DNA of 10,030 bases from Candidatus Krumholzibacteriia bacterium (GCA_030632925.1 DAOVTU010000057.1:1-10030), one strand, 5' to 3'. Positions 1 to 6,826 are shown, numbered from the stretch's first letter. Numbers and translations are program-made. The notes: generated by a model not told the origin, from the letters alone.

Positions 1-390
1 ATCTCCAGGGGGGAGCTCCACTTTCAGCTCAACACACGCCTGGGAGCAAGCCTGTTGGATCACCTCAAGGTAGGGCGCCACGGCAATCACCGCACTGGCA
101 TCAGCGGTGTAATACACGAGCTCCGAAACTCCCTCTTCCACGAGGCCGGATGCCACACCAGGCACCAACCCGACAACTTCATCGGTCAACAACAAATGAT
201 CATACCACGGGATCATTTCTTCCGGCCGCAACAACCCATACTCACCCGACAAAATATAAAAAGCCTCGCCCCGTTTCTGGGCCAGGCTGTGCAATTCTTC
301 AATCCGCAAACTGATATATCGACGGACGGCCGGAAGCATCCGGCCGTCCTTGTTCTTTGGTCCCGCGCAATAGGTACAAATAGCTTTCAT
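1..390 (-). CDS. DUF6884-like hypothetical protein (C-terminal part lies outside the window)
   Basis: The first 130 residues are present; the gene runs off the left edge. It begins with ATG, MKAICTYCAGPK, so a CxxC pair sits within the first eight residues. At about residues 45-65 there is a segment (YILSGEYGLLRPEEMIPWYD) that resembles the conserved 'LSAxYGLL...PYD' signature of DUF6884-type proteins, whose biochemical role is not settled. The rest looks like a soluble alpha/beta protein; there is no signal peptide or membrane segment. The gene starts 6 bases after the stop of the DUF2202 gene and has no clean Shine-Dalgarno sequence, so translation is probably coupled to that gene. The plus-strand frame over the same bases gives a His/Gln-rich, low-quality protein and was judged a shadow. 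The coding call is fairly sure; the family assignment is from memory of the motif only. Confidence 0.62.
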   Translation of the reverse strand, partial: MKAICTYCAGPKNKDGRMLPAVRRYISLRIEELHSLAQKRGEAFYILSGEYGLLRPEEMIPWYDHLLLTDEVVGLVPGVASGLVEEGVSELVYYTADASAVIAVAPYLEVIQQACSQACVELKVELPPGD

Positions 391-396
391 GGCCGC

Positions 397-1167
397 TCAA
401 CCGTTGTTGCAACCGCGACCCTGGCCACGTCCCTGACCCCGACCCTTGCCGCGGCCTTTGCCCTGACCCTGTCCACAGCCCTGGCTTTCGCCAGCCGGTC
501 CGTGTTCCTGATCCGAAGCCAGAATGGCCTCGTAGTCAGCCGCCGAAATGAACTGCACTTCGTAGCTGCCACCGTGAGCTTCCAACTGGGAGGAAAAGGC
601 CCGCATGTGGTTGCGCGAACCCTTGGTCAGGTTCTGGTAGATCTGCATGATATCCTGGTTGTCGACATCGTTGGCCATGGCTTTTTCCAAGTCATAAATG
701 TCGAGGTCCTCGATGGTGGCACCCACCTGTAGGGCCGCGATGACGGACTCGGAGCCTTTGTCGATCAGGTCGTTGTACAGCTTTTGCAATTCCGGATTCT
801 CAAATTTTCCACGGCTGTCGTCAACAATCGGGTCGGCAACGTCGTATTTGGCCAGCAGGTCACCGACGCGGTCCATGTGCCGCTGCTCGGAGCGGGGGAT
901 ATTGGTGAACACGTTCAATTCGTATTTTTCGCCCAGGGTCAGGTAGACATCGCGGGCGAGTTTTTCTTCTTCGCGCATCAGCAACAGCGAGGCGGTTTCG
1001 GCTTCGCTCAATTCTTCATGGGGCAGGGCGCTGATATCGCAACCTCCACCCTGGCCACCGCCGCCACCTTTACCGCGGCCTTGACCGCATCCGGCCACAG
1101 CGGCCACCGGCAGGCTGGATGAGACGATGAGTGCGATGCCAAGCAGGCAAAACAGTGAGGTTTTCAT
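397..1167 (-). CDS. Secreted ferritin-like DUF2202 protein with Gly-rich, Cys-bounded tails
   Basis: A 256-residue protein. Residues 1-25 form a signal peptide (MKTSLFCLLGIALIVSS...). The end can be read either as an AVA signal peptidase I site or as a lipobox V24-A-G-C27, so it may be a lipoprotein. Residues 53-197 match the DUF2202 ferritin-like family: MREEEKLARDVY (64-75), SEQRHM (93-98), DIYDLE (156-161) and GSRNHM (183-188) supply the Glu and His residues expected on a four-helix bundle that may bind a di-iron or other metal centre. This core lies between two low-complexity Gly/Gln/Lys/Arg segments, 26-43 and 230-253, each bounded by cysteines. The start at 1167 is chosen over an in-frame ATG at 1179 because GGAGAA lies 5 bases upstream and the signal peptide then begins directly with MKTS. 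The family's function is unknown; metal binding is inferred. Confidence 0.85.
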   Translation of the reverse strand: MKTSLFCLLGIALIVSSSLPVAAVAGCGQGRGKGGGGGQGGGCDISALPHEELSEAETASLLLMREEEKLARDVYLTLGEKYELNVFTNIPRSEQRHMDRVGDLLAKYDVADPIVDDSRGKFENPELQKLYNDLIDKGSESVIAALQVGATIEDLDIYDLEKAMANDVDNQDIMQIYQNLTKGSRNHMRAFSSQLEAHGGSYEVQFISAADYEAILASDQEHGPAGESQGCGQGQGKGRGKGRGQGRGQGRGCNNG

Positions 1168-1234
1168 GGGATTCTCCATATTCGAAAGGGTCCGGTTTAT
1201 CAGTGTGTTCAGTTACCAAACGGAGGGACTCGGG

Positions 1235-1249
1235 TTTTCCAGCGGAAAA
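1235..1249. promoter_or_regulatory. Small perfect inverted repeat in the DUF2202/MerR intergenic region
   Basis: TTTTCC and GGAAAA arms are separated by three bases (agc). The repeat lies about 70 bases upstream of the DUF2202 start. It could be an operator or a small hairpin in the DUF2202 leader. Six-base arms can arise by chance, so the call is weak. I could not identify a convincing promoter for the DUF2202 gene on the minus strand. Confidence 0.25.
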
Positions 1250-1265
1250 TGTTTAAGAAACTGTA

Positions 1266-1294
1266 TTGACAGTTGACACTGTATAGTGTACATT
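1266..1294 (+). promoter_or_regulatory. Sigma70-like promoter of the MerR-VWA pair with a dyad operator in its spacer
   Basis: The -35 box TTGACA (1266-1271, a perfect consensus) and a -10 box TACATT (1289-1294) are separated by 17 bases. A second TTGACA follows at 1273-1278. Inside the spacer is a dyad ACACT-gtat-AGTGT (1276-1289), and overlapping it ACAGT-tgac-ACTGT (1269-1282). A dyad between -35 and -10 is the usual operator position for MerR-family regulators, so autoregulation by the adjacent MerR gene is the simplest reading. The same site could affect the divergent DUF2202 gene. The hexamers and dyads are seen directly; binding is inferred. Confidence 0.6.
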
Positions 1295-1328
1295 ATGTCC
1301 ATATTCATTTAGAAGGAAGGCTAAGCTG

Positions 1329-2057
1329 TTGGGTGACAAAGGGTACACACTGGACGAACTGGTTGACCGGACAGGTTTCGGCAAGCGCCAGATTCGGTAC
1401 TACATCACCGAAAAGCTGGTTCCCGGGGCGGGAGACCAGCGTGGACCCAACGCCGTTTACCCGGAAGAGACCCTCAGGCGCCTGGAGGCCATCGCGGTTT
1501 TTAAGGACCAGCCAGTGGGGCCAACGGGCCGGGCGATGACCCTGGCCGAGATCGGACATGCGTTGGACAACATGCCGGGACCCGGCATGGCCCGCATGCT
1601 GTGCGGCTTGAACAGCGAAGGTCCGGATATTGAAAATTTGGATTCCAAAGACCTGAACAGCACTTCCATGGTGATGCGCGAACCAGAGTCGGCTCTCGAT
1701 TATCTCGACAATTCTGTATGCGAGATCAGTAGTGCCTACGGCCTGGAGTCTGGTCTCGCCAAGCCGAGTTGCATGAGGAGCTCGGTAGGGCCCCGGTCCC
1801 GACCACCTGAACTGGGCTTCCCTGAATCCCCAGACGAACATTCCCTGCAGGAACTCCTGCACAACCTGAAATCCCTCCTGACTGAACTGGGCTCGGACAC
1901 CCGGTTGAACAAGCAGGCCGGCGAGGGACAATCCTGGCAAAGACTGAACTCCCCCGATGTCGAGATCCAGGTCCGGACTCCGGACACGAAGGAGGCGCGC
2001 AGGCGTCTGTTGAAGATGGCCGCCCAGCTCGGTCATCTGCTCGAACGGGAGGAATGA
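1329..2057 (+). CDS. MerR-family transcriptional regulator
   Basis: 242 residues. The N-terminus is a MerR-type winged helix-turn-helix: YTLDELVDRTGFGKRQIRYY (6-25), a wing around residues 36-45 (DQRGPNAVYP), then a helix ETLRRLEAI. A second HTH-like helix follows (AMTLAEIGHALDNM, 69-82). Residues 95-200 are variable and probably disordered. The C-terminus (203-242, WQRLNSPDVEIQVRT followed by an Arg-rich amphipathic helix) looks like a ligand or dimer module rather than a cysteine metal site. The start codon is TTG, supported by a strong AGAAGGAAGG 8 bases upstream; no ATG or GTG alternative would keep the HTH intact. The gene is followed after one base by the VWA gene, so the two are very likely co-expressed. 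The effector is unknown. The family call is firm; the link with VWA function is inferred. Confidence 0.88.
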   Translation: MGDKGYTLDELVDRTGFGKRQIRYYITEKLVPGAGDQRGPNAVYPEETLRRLEAIAVFKDQPVGPTGRAMTLAEIGHALDNMPGPGMARMLCGLNSEGPDIENLDSKDLNSTSMVMREPESALDYLDNSVCEISSAYGLESGLAKPSCMRSSVGPRSRPPELGFPESPDEHSLQELLHNLKSLLTELGSDTRLNKQAGEGQSWQRLNSPDVEIQVRTPDTKEARRRLLKMAAQLGHLLEREE

Positions 2058-2058
2058 T

Positions 2059-3369
2059 ATGTCCAGCCATGAAAACCTTTATTGGGATGTCCGCACGGAC
2101 AAGAAACTGATCGGTACGGCCGGTGGCCAGCGCCACCTCGTGATCGAGGTCAAGGCGCCCGAGGGGGAGAACCTGACAAGCGAACGGCCGCCCCTGAATC
2201 TGGGACTGGTGATAGACGCATCCGGAAGCATGCAGGGGCCGCCGTTGGCTGCGGCTCGGGAAGCGGCGCGGGGTGTGCTCAGTCGTTTGGGGCCCAATGA
2301 TCGTCTGAGCCTGGTGTCGTTCGCCGACGACGTGATCATCCATGTGGATGCCATGCTGGTGGATGAAGTGGGACGCAGGCAAGCCAGCCAGGCCATTGAC
2401 GGCTTGGGGCCACGGGGCTGTACGGACTTGGCAGCGGGTTGGTTGGCCGGTAGTCGGTGTGTGGCGGCGGCCATGGATCGGGCTGGCACGGCGGGCGAAA
2501 GTTCATTGCCGACCCAGAACCGAGTGATTCTGCTGTCCGATGGCCACGCCAATCGCGGCATCGTTGATCCTCAGGAGTTGGGGCATCATGCGGCCCAGTT
2601 GCGCCGGCGGGGACTGTATTCTTCCACCATCGGTATCGGTGATGGGTACAGCCCCGTGCAACTCGATGCCATCGCGGAACACGGTGGTGGTCGGGCCCAC
2701 GATGCTCCGGGCGAGGCCGATATCGTGGCCGTGGTGCTCGGTGAGCTGGGCGAAATCCTGCAAATGGCCGCCGAAGACCTGACGGTGACCCTGCGGCCGA
2801 CTTCGAATTTTGGCCTGGAGGTTTTTGGTCGCTATCCCGTGAGCAAGGTCGGTGGTGAAACGCGGGTCTCTCTGGGCAGCTTGGTTTGCGGCCAGTCACG
2901 ACAGTTGGTGCTGCAGGTCACGTTGCCAGCGGGCCGCCTTGGTGATCGCCATGGCGTGGAAATCGTGCCGGATTGGCGGGACTGCGAGACAGGAGCACGC
3001 CTCACCGGCGCAACCTTGGCGACAAGCCTGCTGGTGGTCAGTGATGCCGAGGCCGAAGCTGAAGTTGTGGATCCGGATCTGGCCCGCGAAGTGGCGCGCA
3101 TGTGGCAGAGTCATCTGCACTTGAATTCCACGTTGTTGAACAGCGAGGGCCGGTATGATGAAGCGCGGGAGTTTATCGGCGTCAATATGCAGCCTATGGC
3201 AATGTTCTGTCAGAGCTTCAAAGGCGGCAGTGCTGTTGTGGACGAATTGGCGCTGCACGAAGAACGAGTCGGGGTGGTCATGGAGGCTGCAGAAACCCTC
3301 GCCGAAGTGAGCCTGTCGAGAATGACGTTGAAGGGTGAGCAGGACTTCCGCGTCAACAAACGCAAATAG
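2059..3369 (+). CDS. Cytoplasmic VWA-domain protein with intact MIDAS
   Basis: 436 residues without a signal peptide or membrane segment. A von Willebrand factor A domain spans about 44-230. The metal-ion-dependent adhesion site is complete: D53-x-S55-x-S57 (VIDASGSM), T122 (RGCTD) and D161 (LLSDGHANRG). Residues 235-330 form a beta-rich module (DLTVTLRPTSNFGLEVFGRY...). The C-terminus (about 340-436) is helical, perhaps TPR-like (HLNSTLLNSEGRYDEAREF). Proteins of this layout bind partners through Mg-dependent contacts and are often annotated loosely as calcium-activated chloride channel homologues; no channel is implied here. Start: ATG with GGGAGGAA eight bases or so upstream; the MerR stop precedes it by one base. 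This coupling suggests a functional pair. The exact role is unknown. Confidence 0.85.
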   Translation: MSSHENLYWDVRTDKKLIGTAGGQRHLVIEVKAPEGENLTSERPPLNLGLVIDASGSMQGPPLAAAREAARGVLSRLGPNDRLSLVSFADDVIIHVDAMLVDEVGRRQASQAIDGLGPRGCTDLAAGWLAGSRCVAAAMDRAGTAGESSLPTQNRVILLSDGHANRGIVDPQELGHHAAQLRRRGLYSSTIGIGDGYSPVQLDAIAEHGGGRAHDAPGEADIVAVVLGELGEILQMAAEDLTVTLRPTSNFGLEVFGRYPVSKVGGETRVSLGSLVCGQSRQLVLQVTLPAGRLGDRHGVEIVPDWRDCETGARLTGATLATSLLVVSDAEAEAEVVDPDLAREVARMWQSHLHLNSTLLNSEGRYDEAREFIGVNMQPMAMFCQSFKGGSAVVDELALHEERVGVVMEAAETLAEVSLSRMTLKGEQDFRVNKRK

Positions 3370-3377
3370 CAGAATCG

Positions 3378-3399
3378 ATCGGCCGGTGAGAATCGGCCG
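3378..3399. repeat. Short repeat ATCGGCCG, twice, capable of a 6-bp hairpin
   Basis: ATCGGCCG occurs at 3378-3385 and 3392-3399. Because CGGCCG is self-complementary, the two copies can pair as a 6-bp stem with an 8-base loop. The repeat lies between the VWA stop and the terminator and may stabilise the 3' end of the mRNA; it has no other visible role. Confidence 0.35.
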
Positions 3400-3412
3400 T
3401 ATCGGGGGAGAG

Positions 3413-3447
3413 TGGCTCCGGTTGTCCGACCGGAGCCATTCGTTTTT
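3413..3447 (+). terminator. Rho-independent terminator of the MerR-VWA pair
   Basis: A perfect 10-bp stem (TGGCTCCGGT / ACCGGAGCCA) with a 6-base loop tgtccg is followed by ATTCG... and five T residues at 3443-3447. The T tract lies on the plus strand only, so it terminates the VWA transcript. Its last base is shared with the stop codon of the convergent dehydrogenase gene. Confidence 0.85.
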
Positions 3448-4619
3448 CATTGGGCGGGAGCACCAGGCGCGCCGCTGAACTCTTCAATCTCCACGCCCCG
3501 CCGCCGCAATTCGGCGATCATGCGCTCACCCGGCACGATCGATTCCTGGCACTGGGCTCCTGGCGCCTCGATTTCACCGGAAGCCAGCATGGCCGCAATA
3601 ATGGCTGCCGGGTAGCCCGTCATGCGCATCATGGCCGAGATATCATTCTCCCCATCGTGCCGGTCGATGATCCGGATCGAACGCCGCACGCCCTTTCCGT
3701 CGGCATCAAACCCTTCGGCTTCGCACAAGACAAGCACGACATCTTCACCGGGCAGGTCGAGCTTGGTGTCCATGACCCGGGCCAGCAGTTCGCGGGGGCT
3801 GACCTTGCCGCCGGGAAACTCCAGAGGCATCGAGTCGGTCAGGCCCAACTCGTGCAGCAGACGAAACTGGGCGCAGTGGCCTTTGTAGCGGATCGTCTTG
3901 TAATCCAACTCGGGCAGGCGGCCGAGCAAGGTCTGGGGCAGGGTCGAGGTGCCGCCACTGGTTTGGAAGGCTTCCAACTCGCCGAAGGGCGCGGGGAAAG
4001 TCAGGTGCTCCAACTCGCTCAACGAGGGCACCGTTTGCAGGCGCCCGTTGCGGATCACGACCGCAGGTTCGATGTATTCGTTGATCAACCCCTGTACCGA
4101 AAAAACGACTTTGTAATTCATCGGGGGCAACGGGTCGGCTGGCAAGCCGCCCACGCGCAGTTTCAGGCTTTCGGGTTTGGCCAAGCCATCGACCAGATGG
4201 TACCCGAGGATGCCGGCCAGGCCGGGAGCCAGTCCGCAATCCGGCACCACCGAGACGCCCATTTCCTGCGCCCGTTCGTGCAACTCAAATTCCCGCGCCA
4301 CGATGTCGTTGTTGCCGCCGAGATCCAGAAAGTGCGCCCGGTTTTCCACCGCCAGGGCCGCCAGGTCGGCATTGAACCAGTAGTTGACCGCACTGAGGGC
4401 CACGTCGGCTTCGGCCATGAGGGGGCCGATCACCTCGGCGTCGCGCACATCGCCACAGGTGGTCTGCACCCGCGGGTCGTCCAGGCGAGCCGCAAGAGTT
4501 GCCAGAGCTTCAGCGTTGGCATCAAAGATCATCAGGCCCGTGGTGCCTTCAGCCTGGGTGAGGAGGTCGAAGGCCATGGCGGTGCCCTGCAGGCCGGCGC
4601 CGAGCAGCAAATACTTCAA
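3447..4619 (-). CDS. Saccharopine dehydrogenase-family enzyme, probably lysine 6-dehydrogenase
   Basis: 390 residues. The N-terminus is a Rossmann dinucleotide fold, MKYLLLGAGLQGTAMAFDLL, with GxGxxG at residues 7-12 and an acidic residue (D34 region, MIFDANAE) ending the second strand, favouring NAD. Conserved blocks LDLGGNND, PDCGLAPGLA, GGLPADPLPPMNYKVVFS, INEYIEPAVVIRNG, FQTSGGTSTLPQT and DYKTIRYKGHC resemble L-lysine 6-dehydrogenases (oxidative deamination of the epsilon-amino group of lysine, giving piperideine-6-carboxylate) and related saccharopine-type reductases. Length matches the lysine dehydrogenase group (about 385). The start is TTG, supported by AGGAGA about 6 bases upstream and by the canonical N-terminus. 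The gene stands alone; no other lysine pathway gene is in the window. The family is certain; the substrate is a good guess, with carboxynorspermidine or saccharopine dehydrogenase as alternatives. Confidence 0.85.
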   Translation of the reverse strand: MKYLLLGAGLQGTAMAFDLLTQAEGTTGLMIFDANAEALATLAARLDDPRVQTTCGDVRDAEVIGPLMAEADVALSAVNYWFNADLAALAVENRAHFLDLGGNNDIVAREFELHERAQEMGVSVVPDCGLAPGLAGILGYHLVDGLAKPESLKLRVGGLPADPLPPMNYKVVFSVQGLINEYIEPAVVIRNGRLQTVPSLSELEHLTFPAPFGELEAFQTSGGTSTLPQTLLGRLPELDYKTIRYKGHCAQFRLLHELGLTDSMPLEFPGGKVSPRELLARVMDTKLDLPGEDVVLVLCEAEGFDADGKGVRRSIRIIDRHDGENDISAMMRMTGYPAAIIAAMLASGEIEAPGAQCQESIVPGERMIAELRRRGVEIEEFSGAPGAPAQ

Positions 4620-4663
4620 TGGTTTCTCCTGAGCAAAAGGGCGACAAATGGGGCAACCCCGGC

Positions 4664-4692
4664 AACATAGCCGAGTTTTGCGCCCGTTTCAA
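4664..4692 (-). promoter_or_regulatory. Sigma70-like promoter of the lysine dehydrogenase-like gene
   Basis: Read on the minus strand, TTGAAA (plus bases 4687-4692) and TATGTT (4664-4669) are separated by exactly 17 bases. Both hexamers are close to consensus. The transcript would have a leader of roughly 35-40 bases before the TTG start. Confidence 0.6.
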
Positions 4693-4713
4693 CCCCGCTG
4701 AAACCCTGTTGTC

Positions 4714-4732
4714 GAAAATGAGAATGAAAATC
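4714..4732 (+). promoter_or_regulatory. Fur-box-like array of three GATAAT-type hexamers
   Basis: The 19 bases GAAAATGAGAATGAAAATC read as three consecutive hexamers (GAAAAT, GAGAAT, GAAAAT) and a final C. They match 14 of 19 positions of the classical Fur box when aligned by eye. The site lies between the two divergent promoters, just upstream of both -35 boxes, where a regulator could act on both genes. An A-rich stretch in GC-rich DNA may also be a simple UP-element, so Fur control is only a hypothesis. Confidence 0.35.
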
Positions 4733-4762
4733 GGACAAAAAATGACGGATTTGTGATACAAT
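4732..4762 (+). promoter_or_regulatory. Candidate promoter of the modular lipoprotein gene
   Basis: TACAAT (4757-4762) is a good -10 box. The -35 is poor: CGGACA (4732-4737) at 19 bases is the nearest match. An A-rich run upstream could compensate. The leader would be about 100 bases and contains a perfect CACCT-a-AGGTG palindrome (4826-4836) of unknown meaning. Confidence 0.4.
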
Positions 4763-4872
4763 ACGGGCCGGTTGCCCAAAGATTGTGGGGATGGGATGGG
4801 AACCGCCAGGGCAGGCCGACAAATTCACCTAAGGTGGTTCTCTGTCTATATTCAGATTCCTGGGAGATCAAA

Positions 4873-6651
4873 ATGGCATTCCGCAAACTTTTTTGTGTGG
4901 CCCTGTTGGGCCTTTTTCTCGTTTCTGCCGGCTGCAGCCAGCAGGAACCCCTGACGGGGCTGACGCCTGAAGACCACTCGTTGGCCACTGACAAGGACGG
5001 CACCGAGACTCTCGGCACACCCAGCATTGCGATCAGCAGCGGCTCGGGTTTTGTCGAGGGTGGCGTGGGCATGGTTGGCGTGGCCACCGGGCAGATCGAC
5101 CTGGAAGTACCCGCGGGCGCCGCGATCCAACAGGTGTTGTTGTACTGGGCCGGGGGCACGACCGGTGCGCCGGGCGATGATACCATCACCGTGGGTGGAA
5201 ATTCCGTGCAAGGCAGCCTGATCGGCGGGCCCGTGTTCTTTTTTACGGTCAACGGAGTGCCGTACAGCTTCAGCGCCTACCGGGCCGACATCACGGGCCT
5301 GAACCTGGTGCAGACAGGCCTCAACAGCCTGACGGTCAGCGGCTTCGATTTTGACACCAGCGGCGGCACGCTGGATGAGAACAACGGTTGCAGCATAGTG
5401 GTGATCACCGACGACAATACCGCTGCGGATTTGAGCGTGCTCGACGGCATGGACATGGCCTATTTCGGCTTCCAGCCCAGCCTCGATACAACCGTGCCAC
5501 AGACCTTTACCGTGATCCCAGCCGATAATGACCGGATGGGCGATCTGCTTTTGGTGGCCGCCAGTGTTGGCGAAGAGCGCCCCAATCGCATCCGGGTGAC
5601 GACCAGCGAGGGCGACCAGATTTTCGACAACGCCCTCGGCAGCAACGACGGCCTGACCTGGGATTCACTGGTCCTGCCGGTGCATATCCCGGCCGGCGAC
5701 CAATCGATCACCGTGCAATTGATCAGCACCAACAGCCTGGAACCTCATGGGGCTTCCCTGGGCTGGGTGGCCGCCGGGCTGACCGTGGATATGCCGGTCG
5801 CACCGAACGAAGACATCAGCGGCACCGTGTTTGTCGACACCGATCCTGACGGTGTCATGGGCCAGTACGAAACGGGCATTGCCAATGTGGTTTTGGACGT
5901 GACCGATGGCTCGGGCAATGTGACCACCGTGGTGACCGATGCGGACGGCAAGTACCTGTTCAGCGGTCCGGCCGGTTCGTACACCATCTCGATCAATCTG
6001 GCGGATCACATCGCCTTCTTCAACGACGATCTCGCGGCCTCGTTCGATCCCACCACGGCGCTCAGTGTGCCGGTCAGTGGCGCGACAGCGGGCGTGAACT
6101 TCGGCTTCGTACCCAACGCGGAGGCGATCCTGGCTGATCTCGACTTTGGTACCCTGAACAGTGACGGCAAGACGCTGGAATATTGGAAAAAAGTGTTCCG
6201 GCGGGCCTTGATTGAAGAGGGTTCCAATCGCCAGGGACACAATGGCGAATCGGGCCAGGGCAATGGTTGGGGACACGACGAAAACTACTTCAGCGCCGAT
6301 GAATTGCGGGCTGTGTTGGCAACCATTGCCACTCTGTACCTGCCGGAACCCTACCAGTTCACGCCGGGCTCAGAGCTGGAGGACGTGTACACACTGCTCA
6401 AGACCCGTCCGCGCACCGATGATCAGGAGTTGCTCCGGGAGCTTCTGGTCACCGAACTGAACTTCGTTTCGGGCTTGGGGTTGGTTGGCGAGCAGGACCG
6501 GGTCGGAGTGCTGATTTCCTGGGGTGAAGGCTTGTTGGCCAGTGCACCCGGAGCGAAGTCGGCTGACAAGGGCCGGGACTTCGATGTCTTCAATGCCATC
6601 CAGATCTTCTCGGCCATCAACACCGGTGGTGGTGGCGGGGTCGACGAATAG
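4873..6651 (+). CDS. Large modular surface lipoprotein with SdrD B/CnaB-like domain
   Basis: 592 residues. A lipoprotein signal peptide (MAFRKLFCVALLGLFLVSAGC) predicts lipidation at C21; Ser at -3 is slightly unusual. Residues 50-305 form a beta-rich, acidic domain (QVLLYWAGG, DTITVGG, SIVVITDD, SLGWVAAGL) that I cannot assign to a family with confidence. Residues 313-412 look like an SdrD B/CnaB-type beta-sandwich: ISGTVFVDTDPDGVMG, then VTDADGKYLFSGPAGSYTIS and GVNFGFVP. Residues 428-535 are helical, with TLEYWKKVFRRAL near the start and LLRELLVTELNFVSG near the end, a pattern like the 'YWK ... LLxxxLNxxSG' C-terminal modules of some secreted bacterial proteins. The tail is Gly-rich. The start is ATG at 4873 with GGGAGA upstream; an earlier in-frame start at 4753 would put non-signal sequence before the signal peptide. 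Role probably in envelope adhesion or structure; unproven. Confidence 0.8.
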   Translation: MAFRKLFCVALLGLFLVSAGCSQQEPLTGLTPEDHSLATDKDGTETLGTPSIAISSGSGFVEGGVGMVGVATGQIDLEVPAGAAIQQVLLYWAGGTTGAPGDDTITVGGNSVQGSLIGGPVFFFTVNGVPYSFSAYRADITGLNLVQTGLNSLTVSGFDFDTSGGTLDENNGCSIVVITDDNTAADLSVLDGMDMAYFGFQPSLDTTVPQTFTVIPADNDRMGDLLLVAASVGEERPNRIRVTTSEGDQIFDNALGSNDGLTWDSLVLPVHIPAGDQSITVQLISTNSLEPHGASLGWVAAGLTVDMPVAPNEDISGTVFVDTDPDGVMGQYETGIANVVLDVTDGSGNVTTVVTDADGKYLFSGPAGSYTISINLADHIAFFNDDLAASFDPTTALSVPVSGATAGVNFGFVPNAEAILADLDFGTLNSDGKTLEYWKKVFRRALIEEGSNRQGHNGESGQGNGWGHDENYFSADELRAVLATIATLYLPEPYQFTPGSELEDVYTLLKTRPRTDDQELLRELLVTELNFVSGLGLVGEQDRVGVLISWGEGLLASAPGAKSADKGRDFDVFNAIQIFSAINTGGGGGVDE

Positions 6652-6667
6652 TCTGCTTCCGAATGCT

Positions 6668-6695
6668 GTTGCCGCCCCGGTTCAGGGGCGGCAAC
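6668..6695 (+). terminator. Perfect 11-bp hairpin after the lipoprotein gene
   Basis: GTTGCCGCCCC and GGGGCGGCAAC pair perfectly around a 6-base loop ggttca, 16 bases after the stop codon. There is no clean T tract after it (aaccctctaat), so it may end transcription weakly, act with Rho, or protect the 3' end of the mRNA. Confidence 0.6.
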
Positions 6696-6744
6696 AACCC
6701 TCTAATACCCCTCTTGTGACTCGAATTTCCCCCTGCCCGATATG

Positions 6745-6773
6745 TTGACCTGTCCGGCGGCGAGGGCTACTAT
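6745..6773 (+). promoter_or_regulatory. Sigma70-like promoter of the fumarase operon
   Basis: TTGACC (6745-6750) and TACTAT (6768-6773) are spaced by 17 bases. Each matches the consensus at five of six positions. The leader to the fumarase alpha start is about 45-50 bases. Confidence 0.65.
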
Positions 6774-6826
6774 GCCTATAAGAACGATTTTGAGGGGTCA
6801 GTCAACTCCGCTACCAAGGAGCAGCC

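Noticed and set aside
55..732. Plus-strand open frame across the DUF6884-like and DUF2202 genes
   Set aside because: It runs antisense across two genes that have matching family motifs, and its product has no recognisable features.
1285..1306. TGTACA ... TGTCCA direct repeat resembling CarH/LitR-type sites
   Set aside because: The second copy has a mismatch, and the regulator shows no cobalamin-binding domain.
1305..2036. Minus-strand open frame (243 codons) opposite the MerR gene
   Set aside because: The plus strand has a good Shine-Dalgarno, a MerR HTH and coupling to the VWA gene. The opposite frame shows no domain or ribosome binding site.
3450..4670. Long plus-strand open frame (406 codons) opposite the lysine dehydrogenase-like gene
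   Set aside because: It is antisense to a clear enzyme with conserved motifs. The product is His/Gln/Arg-rich with no recognisable domain, which is typical of a mirror frame in GC-rich DNA.
4753..4872. Upstream extension of the modular lipoprotein
   Set aside because: The ATT-type start would put 40 non-hydrophobic residues before a clear lipoprotein signal peptide, and overlaps the promoter.
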